A stretch of DNA of 64,000 bases from a virus. How positions within the stretch are numbered: the stretch's first letter is position 1; each line of letters begins with the position of its first letter. The DNA is taken from the IMG/VR virus record IMGVR_UViG_3300050821_009094, positions 1 to 64,000 of that record; one strand, given 5' to 3'. Both the position numbers and the translations under genes were made by a program. Under the pieces are notes generated by a model, which saw nothing but the letters and a program-made list of their open reading frames with translations, did not search any database and had not been told where the DNA came from. Of this stretch, positions 50,307-56,409 are shown one piece after another.

Positions 50307-50693
50307 ATGGACGACGGAACCCGGAATTCGGCGTCGAGCGCCGAACGCATCGAACCGGAAAGCTACCCCGAATCGTTCGCTCGACAAGACGCTTCGCCTA
50401 CTTTCAATGCTGTTTTACGGCGCCTAGGCCATACCGGGACACACCGCCAAATCATGCGCTTATTCCCTGGTGCCGCACACTTTCAAATCAGGGATTGGCG
50501 CAATGGCCGGCGCCTCGCGCCACGATGGGCATGGGACAGGCTTGGCCAGCTGCTGGATATCGAGGTTGCTAAAGCAAACGACGTTCTAGCGCGGCTGCGC
50601 GCACTACCGCCAGCGGCCGGCCGCGGCTCTCACAACAACATCGCCAAATGGAATGCGCGCCGCTTTGCCGAAAAGAAAAAGCCCGGGGTCTAG
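50307..50693 (+). CDS. HTH-like DNA-binding protein, 128 aa
   Basis: ATG 50307 follows GGAGG by seven bases (an earlier in-frame start at 50256 has no ribosome site). The centre FNAVLRRLGHTGTHRQIMRLFPG with HFQIRDWRNGRRLAPRWAWDRL resembles an HTH with a recognition helix, then a basic tail (ARRFAEKKK). It faces the Dam gene and may control that regulatory region. The stop codon lies in the loop of the terminator hairpin. Family assignment tentative. Confidence 0.6.
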   Translation: MDDGTRNSASSAERIEPESYPESFARQDASPTFNAVLRRLGHTGTHRQIMRLFPGAAHFQIRDWRNGRRLAPRWAWDRLGQLLDIEVAKANDVLARLRALPPAAGRGSHNNIAKWNARRFAEKKKPGV

Positions 50694-50705
50694 CCCCGGG
50701 CTTCT
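50671..50705. terminator. bidirectional terminator holding a stop codon in its loop
   Basis: GCCCGGGG-TCTA-GCCCCGGGC (with AA/TT extending it) is a very stable hairpin. On the - strand it is followed by a T-run (from AAAAGAAAAA), so it terminates the clamp operon; on the + strand CTTCTC follows. The TAG of the 50307 gene falls in its loop. Confidence 0.8.
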
Positions 50706-50727
50706 CGCTGGTCGTGTCTGGCGCTAA

Positions 50728-51381
50728 CTAGGCAGCTTTCTCCGCGCTAGTCTTGGCATAGAACCATTCCGGCGCTACCGTCGTCGCCTCGCCGCGCACT
50801 GGCATAAGCACACCAAAGGCGTGAGGCGAATTCGCGAACAGCACAAGCGCCGGCGAATTGCAGTCCGATCCACAGAATAGCAATTCCCCGTTACGGCCGG
50901 TATCGCTTACCTTTTCCAATTCGATCGCCGCCGTCGCGAACGAGGCCATATACCGGCCGCGAAACCAGGGATGAAGCGTCTTTGTCGGGTCAATCTTCAC
51001 GTCCGGCACCACGCGCCGATAGTCAGGAAACGTGCCATCGACAAACACTTTTGCCGATAGGCCGATCGATTCCCACGTTTCGCCGCTATCGAGGCTTTTC
51101 TCAATCAAAGCATCCTGGCCGTCGATCGTCACGCGCCGAGTCTCGCGCGGCTTGCTCTTACAAAGCTTCATGGCGTCCGGCGAAAGCTGCACAATGCCGG
51201 ACTGGTCGGCGCTGCCCGTTTCGTCGCGAACGCAAATCAGCCGATGGCCATCTGTCACCGTCATGGTCACACCGCCAGCCGCACAAGGCTCGACATACAC
51301 ACCAATCAAGTAATAACGCGTCTGTTCGTCCGATTCGAACGCTGTTACGATTCGGTAGAGATCCGCGTTGAATTTCATCAT
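50728..51381 (-). CDS. DnaN/sliding-clamp-like protein, 217 aa
   Basis: 217 residues from ATG 51381 (GGAGG five bases upstream; ATG 51378 equally possible). MMKFNADLYRIVTAFESDEQTRYYLIGVYV...TVTDGHRLICVRDE is the recognisable part of a beta-clamp domain, and FPDYRRVVPDVKI resembles its second domain start. Shorter than a bacterial clamp (about 370), so perhaps two domains forming a larger ring. It would tether the phage polymerase (56406) to DNA. The TTGACT promoter at 51420-51448 drives it. Confidence 0.7.
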   Translation of the reverse strand: MMKFNADLYRIVTAFESDEQTRYYLIGVYVEPCAAGGVTMTVTDGHRLICVRDETGSADQSGIVQLSPDAMKLCKSKPRETRRVTIDGQDALIEKSLDSGETWESIGLSAKVFVDGTFPDYRRVVPDVKIDPTKTLHPWFRGRYMASFATAAIELEKVSDTGRNGELLFCGSDCNSPALVLFANSPHAFGVLMPVRGEATTVAPEWFYAKTSAEKAA

Positions 51382-51419
51382 CACACCCTCCATTGTCCCG
51401 CCATCATTGGCGTCTGCAT

Positions 51420-51448
51420 TCTTTACTCTCTATCAACCCAAGAGTCAA
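51420..51448 (-). promoter_or_regulatory. promoter of clamp-like gene with shared element
   Basis: TTGACT (51448-51443), 17-base spacer, TAAAGA (51425-51420), about 30 bases before the clamp-like start. The spacer and -10 contain TTGATAGAGAGTAAAG, the same 16 bases found in the 52119-52147 promoter. Confidence 0.6.
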
Positions 51449-51492
51449 CAGCAAAAAGCCCGCCGGTTAGGACGTGCTTCCTGGCGCATGGC

Positions 51493-51780
51493 TCACCCTG
51501 CATTGGCTTCGGCTTGAAGCGCCTCCGATAGGCGCATTGCAATGCCCACCGCATCGCGCGGCATGACGCGGTATGCCTCCAATGCCGCCTGATACAGCTC
51601 CCGGCGCACGGCGTCGTGCGGGTCGCCATAAAGACGTCGATACCGGCGCGCAGCTTCCGCATAGCGTTGCTGTGACAAACAAGTCACATCCTCACCATAT
51701 CGACGCACGATGCTTTCCGAGCGACGCGCAACCACCCAATTCTTCCCAAACTCCGCTTCTAGGAACTCTAAATAACCCAT
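51493..51780 (-). CDS. Arg-rich helical hypothetical protein, 95 aa
   Basis: 95 residues after a GGAGGG site. Helical with Arg/Tyr-rich pattern (SQQRYAEAARRYRRLYGDP) and an amphipathic C-terminal helix. Located between the clamp and 51872 genes. Possibly DNA-binding. Not recognised. Confidence 0.6.
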   Translation of the reverse strand: MGYLEFLEAEFGKNWVVARRSESIVRRYGEDVTCLSQQRYAEAARRYRRLYGDPHDAVRRELYQAALEAYRVMPRDAVGIAMRLSEALQAEANAG

Positions 51781-51871
51781 GACCGCCCTCCATTAACGCT
51801 AGAACCTATCCCAAACCCATTCTAAGAGGCACCCAAGGGGGTTTGCCGGCCGTTGGGTACCCTGGTAGCCG

Positions 51872-52087
51872 CTAAACGCCGCACGCCTTCATGAAGCGCC
51901 CAAAGTCAAAACGCGGGTTACTCCGCGAGCACGCATCGCCAAACCGTTGCGCCATCGCATAACGCTGCTCTAGATCGGGTATATCCCGGATCACAGCCGC
52001 AATAAACGAAAAGTGCCGGTGTTGCAGCTCAACGCCATGCCGGGCTGTGCTCACGTCCTTCCGATTTGCGCTTTCCACTGTCAGCAT
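51872..52087 (-). CDS. small hypothetical protein, 71 aa
   Basis: I place the start at ATG 52087 (MLTVESANRKDVS...), six bases after GGAGAG; the long frame to 52207 would begin before the promoter. Helical C-terminal half (LEQRYAMAQRFGDACSRS, FGRFMKACGV). First gene after the 52119-52147 promoter. Function unknown. Confidence 0.6.
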   Translation of the reverse strand: MLTVESANRKDVSTARHGVELQHRHFSFIAAVIRDIPDLEQRYAMAQRFGDACSRSNPRFDFGRFMKACGV

Positions 52088-52118
52088 TTCACTCTCCATT
52101 GGTTTGACCGCGCCTTTT

Positions 52119-52147
52119 CCTTTACTCTCTATCAAAAGGGGAGTCAA
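52119..52147 (-). promoter_or_regulatory. promoter sharing the TAGAGAGTAAA element
   Basis: TTGACT (52147-52142), 17-base spacer, TAAAGG (52124-52119). The spacer holds TTGATAGAGAGTAAAG identical to the clamp promoter. It would drive the 51872 gene and perhaps 51493. Confidence 0.6.
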
Positions 52148-52172
52148 GCAGGAATTTTCAAAATCGACCGGC

Positions 52173-52196
52173 TGAAGGGATGAAGGGATGAAGGGT
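52173..52196. repeat. three tandem TGAAGGG(A/T) repeats
   Basis: TGAAGGGA, TGAAGGGA, TGAAGGGT follow each other with an 8-bp period; another TGAAGGGT lies near 52350 just downstream of the prim-pol stop. In the 155-bp non-coding gap between prim-pol and the 51872 gene. May be protein-binding sites. Confidence 0.6.
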
Positions 52197-52283
52197 TGAT
52201 TCCACATCGCTAACTTTTTCTCCGATTCGCGCTTTATGCCGCGAAGATAAGAAAGCGAGAATTGGCCTCACATGTAACCATAA

Positions 52284-52315
52284 ACTATTCAGAACTATTC
52301 AACTATTCAGACTAT
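52284..52315. repeat. AT-rich iteron-like repeats
   Basis: Three copies of ACTATTCA (from 52284, 52294 and 52302) plus a partial fourth (ACTATAAT from 52311), spaced 8-10 bp, lead into an AT-rich run. Such tandem AT-rich iterons next to a replication primase gene are a usual layout for an origin. No origin-binding protein is proven here. Confidence 0.5.
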
Positions 52316-52362
52316 AATAATATCAATGGCTTATCCTGAACAGTCCTGAAGCGTATGAAGGG

Positions 52363-54735
52363 TTAGCCATGCCAATCGGTCAAACTGTTGCGCCACGGCC
52401 AAGCGCCGAATTTGTCAGTCCATATCTTCCTGGCATCAATTAAAGCCGGAAAACGCCAATAATTACCATTTTCGCGGTGCAACCCTTCAGCCCCAAGGCT
52501 CCTAAGGAACCTCCCCAAAGCCGTCACCGAGGCCTCTTTTAGCTTGGGCACATCATCGCGTGCCCGGTCATAAACGACGACCGCCGGAATGACGCCGTGC
52601 GTGTCGCGCCGACCTGGCAACACGCCGCTTTGCAGTACTGATTCCCACCATTCATGCCGCGGATCCAGGCTGCGGGCTTTCTGTTCTGCGAGCGCGACCG
52701 TGCGCACGATCTTGCGCGGATGCCAGTCCTTCAAATCGAGGTGTAGTAAGTCGTGGAGCATCGCTGCCAATCCGCCTCCCCGCATTTCGGCATATAACTC
52801 TCTAAAGTATGCTTCATCGTTCATCCGTGCGCCCGACACCTCGAACACGGCATAACGCCGTTCATCGTGACTCGCCGGCACCACCCACTCGGCATTTGCA
52901 GCCATGATGACATGCAGCCGGTTTTTCCACGCGGTCGCATCGATTCCCTTCTGCTCGATCATCAATACAGGCTCGGTGAGCATCCCTTTAAGGACTGCCT
53001 CGCCGTGCTTGTCGCCGGCCCAGAACGCTTCATCCGCGAACAGGAACAGGCAATTGCGCAAATGGCCGTTGAACGCGCCGACGAGGTGCTTTGAATTGAA
53101 GATATGCAAACCGTGTTGCCCGAATATCACGCGCATGGCGTCGGCAAAGGTGCCCTTGCCGCTTCCCTTGCCGCCTTTGAGCACCAGCGCTGCCTCCGCG
53201 CGCTCGCCGGGATGCTGGACCGCCCAGGCGGCCCACCGCGCGATATAGTCCGCCGAAGGCCGGTCGCCGGCCGCCAGCACGTCGAGGATATGCCGCTTCA
53301 TCAACGGCCACGCGCCGGGCTTTGGCTCGATCGCAAACCCCTGCCATAGATTGAGCACCTTGCCGGGCAGCTCGCGCTCGCCGTTCGGCACCAGGTCGAT
53401 CCCCTCGAAGGTGCGGCGATGGCCCCATTTGAGCCAATAGGCGCCCAGCGCCTTGACGTCCTCGACCACCTCCCCGTTGTCATCTGTGCTCTTGAGCGTC
53501 ACATATTTGTGTGCATAACGTTCGGTAAAGCTTTTAAAGGCTTGAAACGATGGCACTTTGACCGCGCGCTCGACCTTCGACTCGACCCACGACATAACTA
53601 GGCATTTACCGCCCAGATCGCCTATGACCGCATACTTTTCGTTAAGCTTTATGAGGGGGTTGCCGGGTTTGTCTAAATCTATTTCCGCGAATAATTGTGC
53701 TAAACTCTTGTGACCGTTTACCTCTTGCTCGCTTTGCTCGAAAAAGTCCTTTTCTTGCGGCACCTCTTTAGCTTCTGGCTCTAAGTCTTTGGACGCTGCC
53801 GCTTTTGGCTCTCGACTTGGTGGCACCCAGCCCGGAATTACCTGCCGGATCCAGAATATGATCGAGCCGAAACCCCAATCGGTCGGCGGGGACGTGGGAT
53901 AATGCCGCCAGCGATCCTCGACAGCTTCCGCGTCATATTTCCGCGACTTACGAGAAAATGTGTGAGCGGCTTCTAAGCCTACAGGCGAGCCGCGCGAGGC
54001 GACCCACAAGGCCATAAGGCGATCATTCCAATCGGCCCATTCCAGTTCGGGGTTAGGCAATAGCTTGCCGGCCGCCTCTATATCCTCATCCGGCACATCA
54101 TCCATACCGGCCGCCGCGCGATCGGCCAGGCGGGGCAGGTTGCTCTTGCGAAGGTGCTCGGGCACACTCTTGGCATTGATCGCTTTGCGCCTTCCCTTGC
54201 CCTCCCGCGGCCGCGCGTTGAGCGCTTCGACCAGCCAAGGCTCGATCGGCATGATGGGTGTTTCTAGGCCATCTCGGTCTCTTATCCACTCGTAACGTTT
54301 GCCCGATTTGTGCAGGGAGGGCGGGGCGACGACGAAATGGCCGGTATATTGGACCTCAATTCCGCCTCCGCGGCTACTGGCCAGATCCATACCCTCGGGT
54401 ACGCTGTAATAGGCGTGCTGGCCGCCTTCCGCGCGCCCGCTGCGTGATCGCAGCGTGTTCGGCATGGGTTTGCCGCCCAGCACGTTCTTGAGCGTCTGTA
54501 CGGCTCGCTGGCCGTCTAAATCGACCACCACCAGCCAATCGCCGCATAAAATCGCGATATTGGCTTTGGGCCATTGCTGCCACCAGGCCTCGATCTGCTC
54601 GGGATCGGTAGTGGCCTCGATCTGCCACGCCCTGATGCAGGGAACCTTGTTCCTATAGACCGGAAACACCCGGAATCCGCGCGCCGCGAGGTGCAGCGCC
54701 TCATCGACCATAGTGAAGGTGTTTGATTGAGCCAT
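52363..54735 (-). CDS. bifunctional primase-polymerase / D5-like helicase
   Basis: 790 residues. Prim-pol domain: VVVDLDG (Asp72, Asp74), GGQHAYY (His107) and VVAPPSLHKSGKRYEW (about 135-150). PriCT-like domain around 230-310 (WNDRLMALWVAS, GFGSIIFWIRQVIPGW). Helicase domain, SF3/DUF5906 type: Walker A GGKGSGKGT (521-529), Walker B LFLFADEA (563-570), NRLHVIMAANAEWV sensor. It primes and unwinds phage DNA. A linker peptide at 192-211 also occurs in the SSB-like protein 62337. Confidence 0.85.
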   Translation of the reverse strand: MAQSNTFTMVDEALHLAARGFRVFPVYRNKVPCIRAWQIEATTDPEQIEAWWQQWPKANIAILCGDWLVVVDLDGQRAVQTLKNVLGGKPMPNTLRSRSGRAEGGQHAYYSVPEGMDLASSRGGGIEVQYTGHFVVAPPSLHKSGKRYEWIRDRDGLETPIMPIEPWLVEALNARPREGKGRRKAINAKSVPEHLRKSNLPRLADRAAAGMDDVPDEDIEAAGKLLPNPELEWADWNDRLMALWVASRGSPVGLEAAHTFSRKSRKYDAEAVEDRWRHYPTSPPTDWGFGSIIFWIRQVIPGWVPPSREPKAAASKDLEPEAKEVPQEKDFFEQSEQEVNGHKSLAQLFAEIDLDKPGNPLIKLNEKYAVIGDLGGKCLVMSWVESKVERAVKVPSFQAFKSFTERYAHKYVTLKSTDDNGEVVEDVKALGAYWLKWGHRRTFEGIDLVPNGERELPGKVLNLWQGFAIEPKPGAWPLMKRHILDVLAAGDRPSADYIARWAAWAVQHPGERAEAALVLKGGKGSGKGTFADAMRVIFGQHGLHIFNSKHLVGAFNGHLRNCLFLFADEAFWAGDKHGEAVLKGMLTEPVLMIEQKGIDATAWKNRLHVIMAANAEWVVPASHDERRYAVFEVSGARMNDEAYFRELYAEMRGGGLAAMLHDLLHLDLKDWHPRKIVRTVALAEQKARSLDPRHEWWESVLQSGVLPGRRDTHGVIPAVVVYDRARDDVPKLKEASVTALGRFLRSLGAEGLHRENGNYWRFPALIDARKIWTDKFGAWPWRNSLTDWHG

Positions 54736-54747
54736 GCCGACAACCCG

Positions 54748-54776
54748 TTGACAGTGTGGGTCCGCTCGGCTAAATG
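54748..54776 (+). promoter_or_regulatory. candidate promoter of a short + transcript
   Basis: TTGACA (54748-54753), exactly 17 bases, TAAATG (54771-54776). The -35 is perfect; the -10 is weak. It points to the terminator at 54814, so would make a transcript of about 55 bases with no gene in it. Confidence 0.35.
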
Positions 54777-54782
54777 GAGGGC

Positions 54783-54838
54783 TGCGACGCGCTCACATTA
54801 ACCGATCTGAGACACCCCGCCCTCGTGGCGGGGTTTTT
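54783..54838 (+). ncRNA. candidate small RNA ending at intrinsic terminator
   Basis: Defined by the promoter at 54748 and the terminator CCCCGCC-CTCGT-GGCGGGG followed by TTTTT (54814-54838). No ribosome site or ORF inside. It could instead be the tail of a longer transcript antisense to the primase start. Confidence 0.3.
54814..54838 (+). terminator. intrinsic terminator, first of two
   Basis: Seven-base stem (eight with A-T) CCCCGCC/GGCGGGG, five-base loop, TTTTT tail. There is no + strand gene upstream to end, which is why a small RNA is suspected. Confidence 0.8.
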
Positions 54839-54990
54839 CATGGTCGTCCCGATTCACATTTTCGTCAAGACTTAAGTCTGACACGCCTCTTGCGGGTCAG
54901 TAGGCTTGCGTTAACGCCAGACCTGTGCCAGCATCGGCGCCGGTGGACCTCCCTCCACCGACTGTGCAACACTCAGCAGACCACGAACCT
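54839..54990 (+). other. non-coding stretch between two terminators, with palindromes
   Basis: 152 bases with no credible ORF. Holds perfect palindromes AGACTTAAGTCT (54868-54879) and GCGTTAACGC (54908-54917) and a 7-bp hairpin CGGTGGA-CCTCCC-TCCACCG (54941-54960). The first two look like DNA-protein sites; the third like RNA structure. Clear promoter boxes were not found. May be the body of a second small RNA ending at 55019. Confidence 0.35.
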
Positions 54991-55019
54991 AACCCCCGCC
55001 TCGCCAGCGGGGGTTTTTT
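54991..55019 (+). terminator. intrinsic terminator, second of two
   Basis: AACCCCCGC / GCGGGGGTT stem of nine base pairs, seven-base loop, T-run of six. Five bases later the 55024 promoter starts, so it insulates the right-arm operon from transcription coming from the left. Confidence 0.85.
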
Positions 55020-55023
55020 ATTC

Positions 55024-55052
55024 TTGACACTGTTGTCAGGCTATGCTAGAGA
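55024..55052 (+). promoter_or_regulatory. promoter of the right-arm replication operon
   Basis: TTGACA (55024-55029), 17-base spacer, TAGAGA (55047-55052), with TAGAGAGTAAA shared with the two leftward promoters. The inverted repeat TGACA-CTGT-TGTCA (55025-55038) overlaps the -35, a possible operator. It leads to the 55079 gene and the polymerase operon. Confidence 0.55.
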
Positions 55053-55078
55053 GTAAAAATCAGGCAAGGGAGCAGGTA

Positions 55079-55273
55079 ATGGCTTGGAAGTCCCACTGGC
55101 AACCGAAAGATCGTAAAGAGGATATGGCAAACGATATTCTCGAATGGGCGCGGCGCGTATCGGGCGACGATAAGCTCGAACTACCTACACTCACCAACAT
55201 GAGTTACCGTGATCTTTCGAATTTCATGCTAGCGGTACGACAGGCGGAAATTGCATATGACCGTTGCGCATGA
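55079..55273 (+). CDS. hypothetical protein, 64 aa
   Basis: I chose ATG 55079 (MAWKSHWQPKDRKEDM...) because ATG 55043 lies within the promoter and AGGGAG stands six bases before 55079. 64 residues, acidic and helical. First gene of the right-arm operon. Function unknown; early host-interaction protein possible. Confidence 0.6.
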   Translation: MAWKSHWQPKDRKEDMANDILEWARRVSGDDKLELPTLTNMSYRDLSNFMLAVRQAEIAYDRCA

Positions 55274-55514
55274 CAAAGCCCGGCAGTGGCGCGAGTCGCT
55301 CAACCTCTCGGTTGCCGATCTAGCGCGTTTGAGCGGGTATAGCACCGTTAGCATTTGGTGGGCAGAGCAGGGCCTTACCCCGCCTCGCACTAATAAGCAT
55401 GTGGCGGGTGCCGCCAAGTCGGGCAAGATTAAAGGTGCAGTTTGGCAACGCTATCGTAATGTGTGTGCGGGCGTTGAATATCAGCTCAAAAATGGCAGGA
55501 GGTTCGATTGGTAA
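55257..55514 (+). CDS. HTH (Cro/C1-like) DNA-binding protein, 85 aa
   Basis: ATG 55257 lies inside the previous gene (17-base overlap). WRESLNLSVADLARLSGYSTVSIWWAEQGLTPPRTNK has the spacing of a Cro/C1 helix-turn-helix, then a basic C-terminal region. It may regulate the operon it sits in. The alternative TTG start two codons earlier is possible. Confidence 0.65.
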   Translation: MTVAHDKARQWRESLNLSVADLARLSGYSTVSIWWAEQGLTPPRTNKHVAGAAKSGKIKGAVWQRYRNVCAGVEYQLKNGRRFDW

Positions 55515-55699
55515 CGGACACTGAACGAATCGATTTCATCGAGAAAATCGCAAAACGCAGCCGGACAGGAATTTCGTTCGATTGGGTACCTTCCGATGAA
55601 GGGGAGCATTCGGGCTATCGGATGATGAGCAGTCATCTTATTCGGCAAAGCTATGAAAGCCTCCGCGATTCTATAGATGCAGCCATGCAGGCAGTTTAA
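55508..55699 (+). CDS. hypothetical protein, TTG start, 63 aa
   Basis: TTG 55508 (then GTA ACG GAC) with a perfect AGGAGG five bases upstream. No ATG upstream in frame. Product has IDFIEKIAKRSRTGISFDWV and LRDSIDAAMQAV. A type of small protein frequent in such operons; no function assigned. Confidence 0.65.
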   Translation: MVTDTERIDFIEKIAKRSRTGISFDWVPSDEGEHSGYRMMSSHLIRQSYESLRDSIDAAMQAV

Positions 55700-55713
55700 T
55701 TGGGGAGAATGAC

Positions 55714-55902
55714 ATGACTCGTCGCAAGCATCGGCTTTACATCGACGTGACTTACAGTTCGAAGCTTCCACCGCGCGAGGCTGCTCAGGGCTTGCAGCTT
55801 TTTCTCGACACGCACCTGGATTTGGCGAAGTGCCCGGTGTGGGCGTATTATGATTCTCTTTACATCGAGAAACTGCAAATTGTGGAGAATAACCAGCGAT
55901 GA
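55714..55902 (+). CDS. hypothetical protein, 62 aa
   Basis: GGGGAGAATGAC precedes ATG 55714. Product MTRRKHRLYIDVTYSS...AAQGLQLFLDTHLDL is alpha/beta and soluble. Overlaps the next gene. Function unknown. Confidence 0.6.
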   Translation: MTRRKHRLYIDVTYSSKLPPREAAQGLQLFLDTHLDLAKCPVWAYYDSLYIEKLQIVENNQR

Positions 55903-55994
55903 TCTACTTCCTCATCGCTCACCTGATCTCGGCCGCGCTGGTCATCGGCTCGGTCTGGCTGTGTTGCACATTCCCGACGAGGGCAAAGCCATGA
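55899..55994 (+). CDS. membrane mini-protein, 31 aa
   Basis: ATGA overlap with the previous stop. One hydrophobic helix (IYFLIAHLISAALVIGSVWLCC), short basic end. Stop overlaps the next mini-gene (ATGA). Membrane mini-protein of unknown function. Confidence 0.45.
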   Translation: MIYFLIAHLISAALVIGSVWLCCTFPTRAKP

Positions 55995-56089
55995 CCGAAC
56001 TCCTGAGCTGGATCCTGGTTTTCATTGTGTGGGCGATATTTGTCGCTATCCTGCTGCGTTGGAACTACAACGCCCACCGCAACAAATGA
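55991..56089 (+). CDS. membrane mini-protein, 32 aa
   Basis: ATGA overlap at 55991. Single helix (LLSWILVFIVWAIFVAILL) and a basic tail (RWNYNAHRNK), so positive-inside with the C-terminus in the cytoplasm. Overlaps the 56086 gene (ATGA). Partner of the previous mini-protein is possible. Confidence 0.5.
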   Translation: MTELLSWILVFIVWAIFVAILLRWNYNAHRNK

Positions 56090-56409
56090 CCCGCCCCCGC
56101 AAAGTGCAGACCAGGTGCCCGTGCTGTGGCCAGCCTCTGGCCAAGCCGATCGCCATTGCTGATCCGGCCATTCCGTACTTGCACACCCAGCGCCAGGCCC
56201 TCTTCAACCTGCTCAAGGCCAACCCGCAGGGGCTGACCGCGGAACAGATCCGTGCCCGCATCTTTCACACCAAGCGCAACGGCGAGCCGTACTGCGAGAA
56301 GGTGGTCAGCGTGACCTTGCATCACCTCAACAAGAAGATCGCGCCGTGGGGCCTGAAGGTCGCGGCGACCGGTGGCTGGGGGTCGGTTTATCGGCTGGTG
56401 CAGTTGTGA
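56086..56409 (+). CDS. zinc-knuckle winged-helix protein, 107 aa
   Basis: 107 residues from ATG 56086 (the frame extends to 56029 without reason). RCPCCGQP is a Cys knuckle; then a winged-helix fold (RQALFNLLKANPQGLTAEQIRARIFHTKRNG...VSVTLHHLNKKIAPWGLKVAATGG) resembling response-regulator C-terminal DNA-binding domains. GTGA overlap with the polymerase, so likely an operon regulator. Confidence 0.65.
   Translation: MTRPRKVQTRCPCCGQPLAKPIAIADPAIPYLHTQRQALFNLLKANPQGLTAEQIRARIFHTKRNGEPYCEKVVSVTLHHLNKKIAPWGLKVAATGGWGSVYRLVQL

Noticed and set aside
54869-55019. Known structured RNA such as a riboswitch
   Set aside because: Hairpins are present but I recognise no conserved aptamer core; kept only as an unclassified non-coding stretch.
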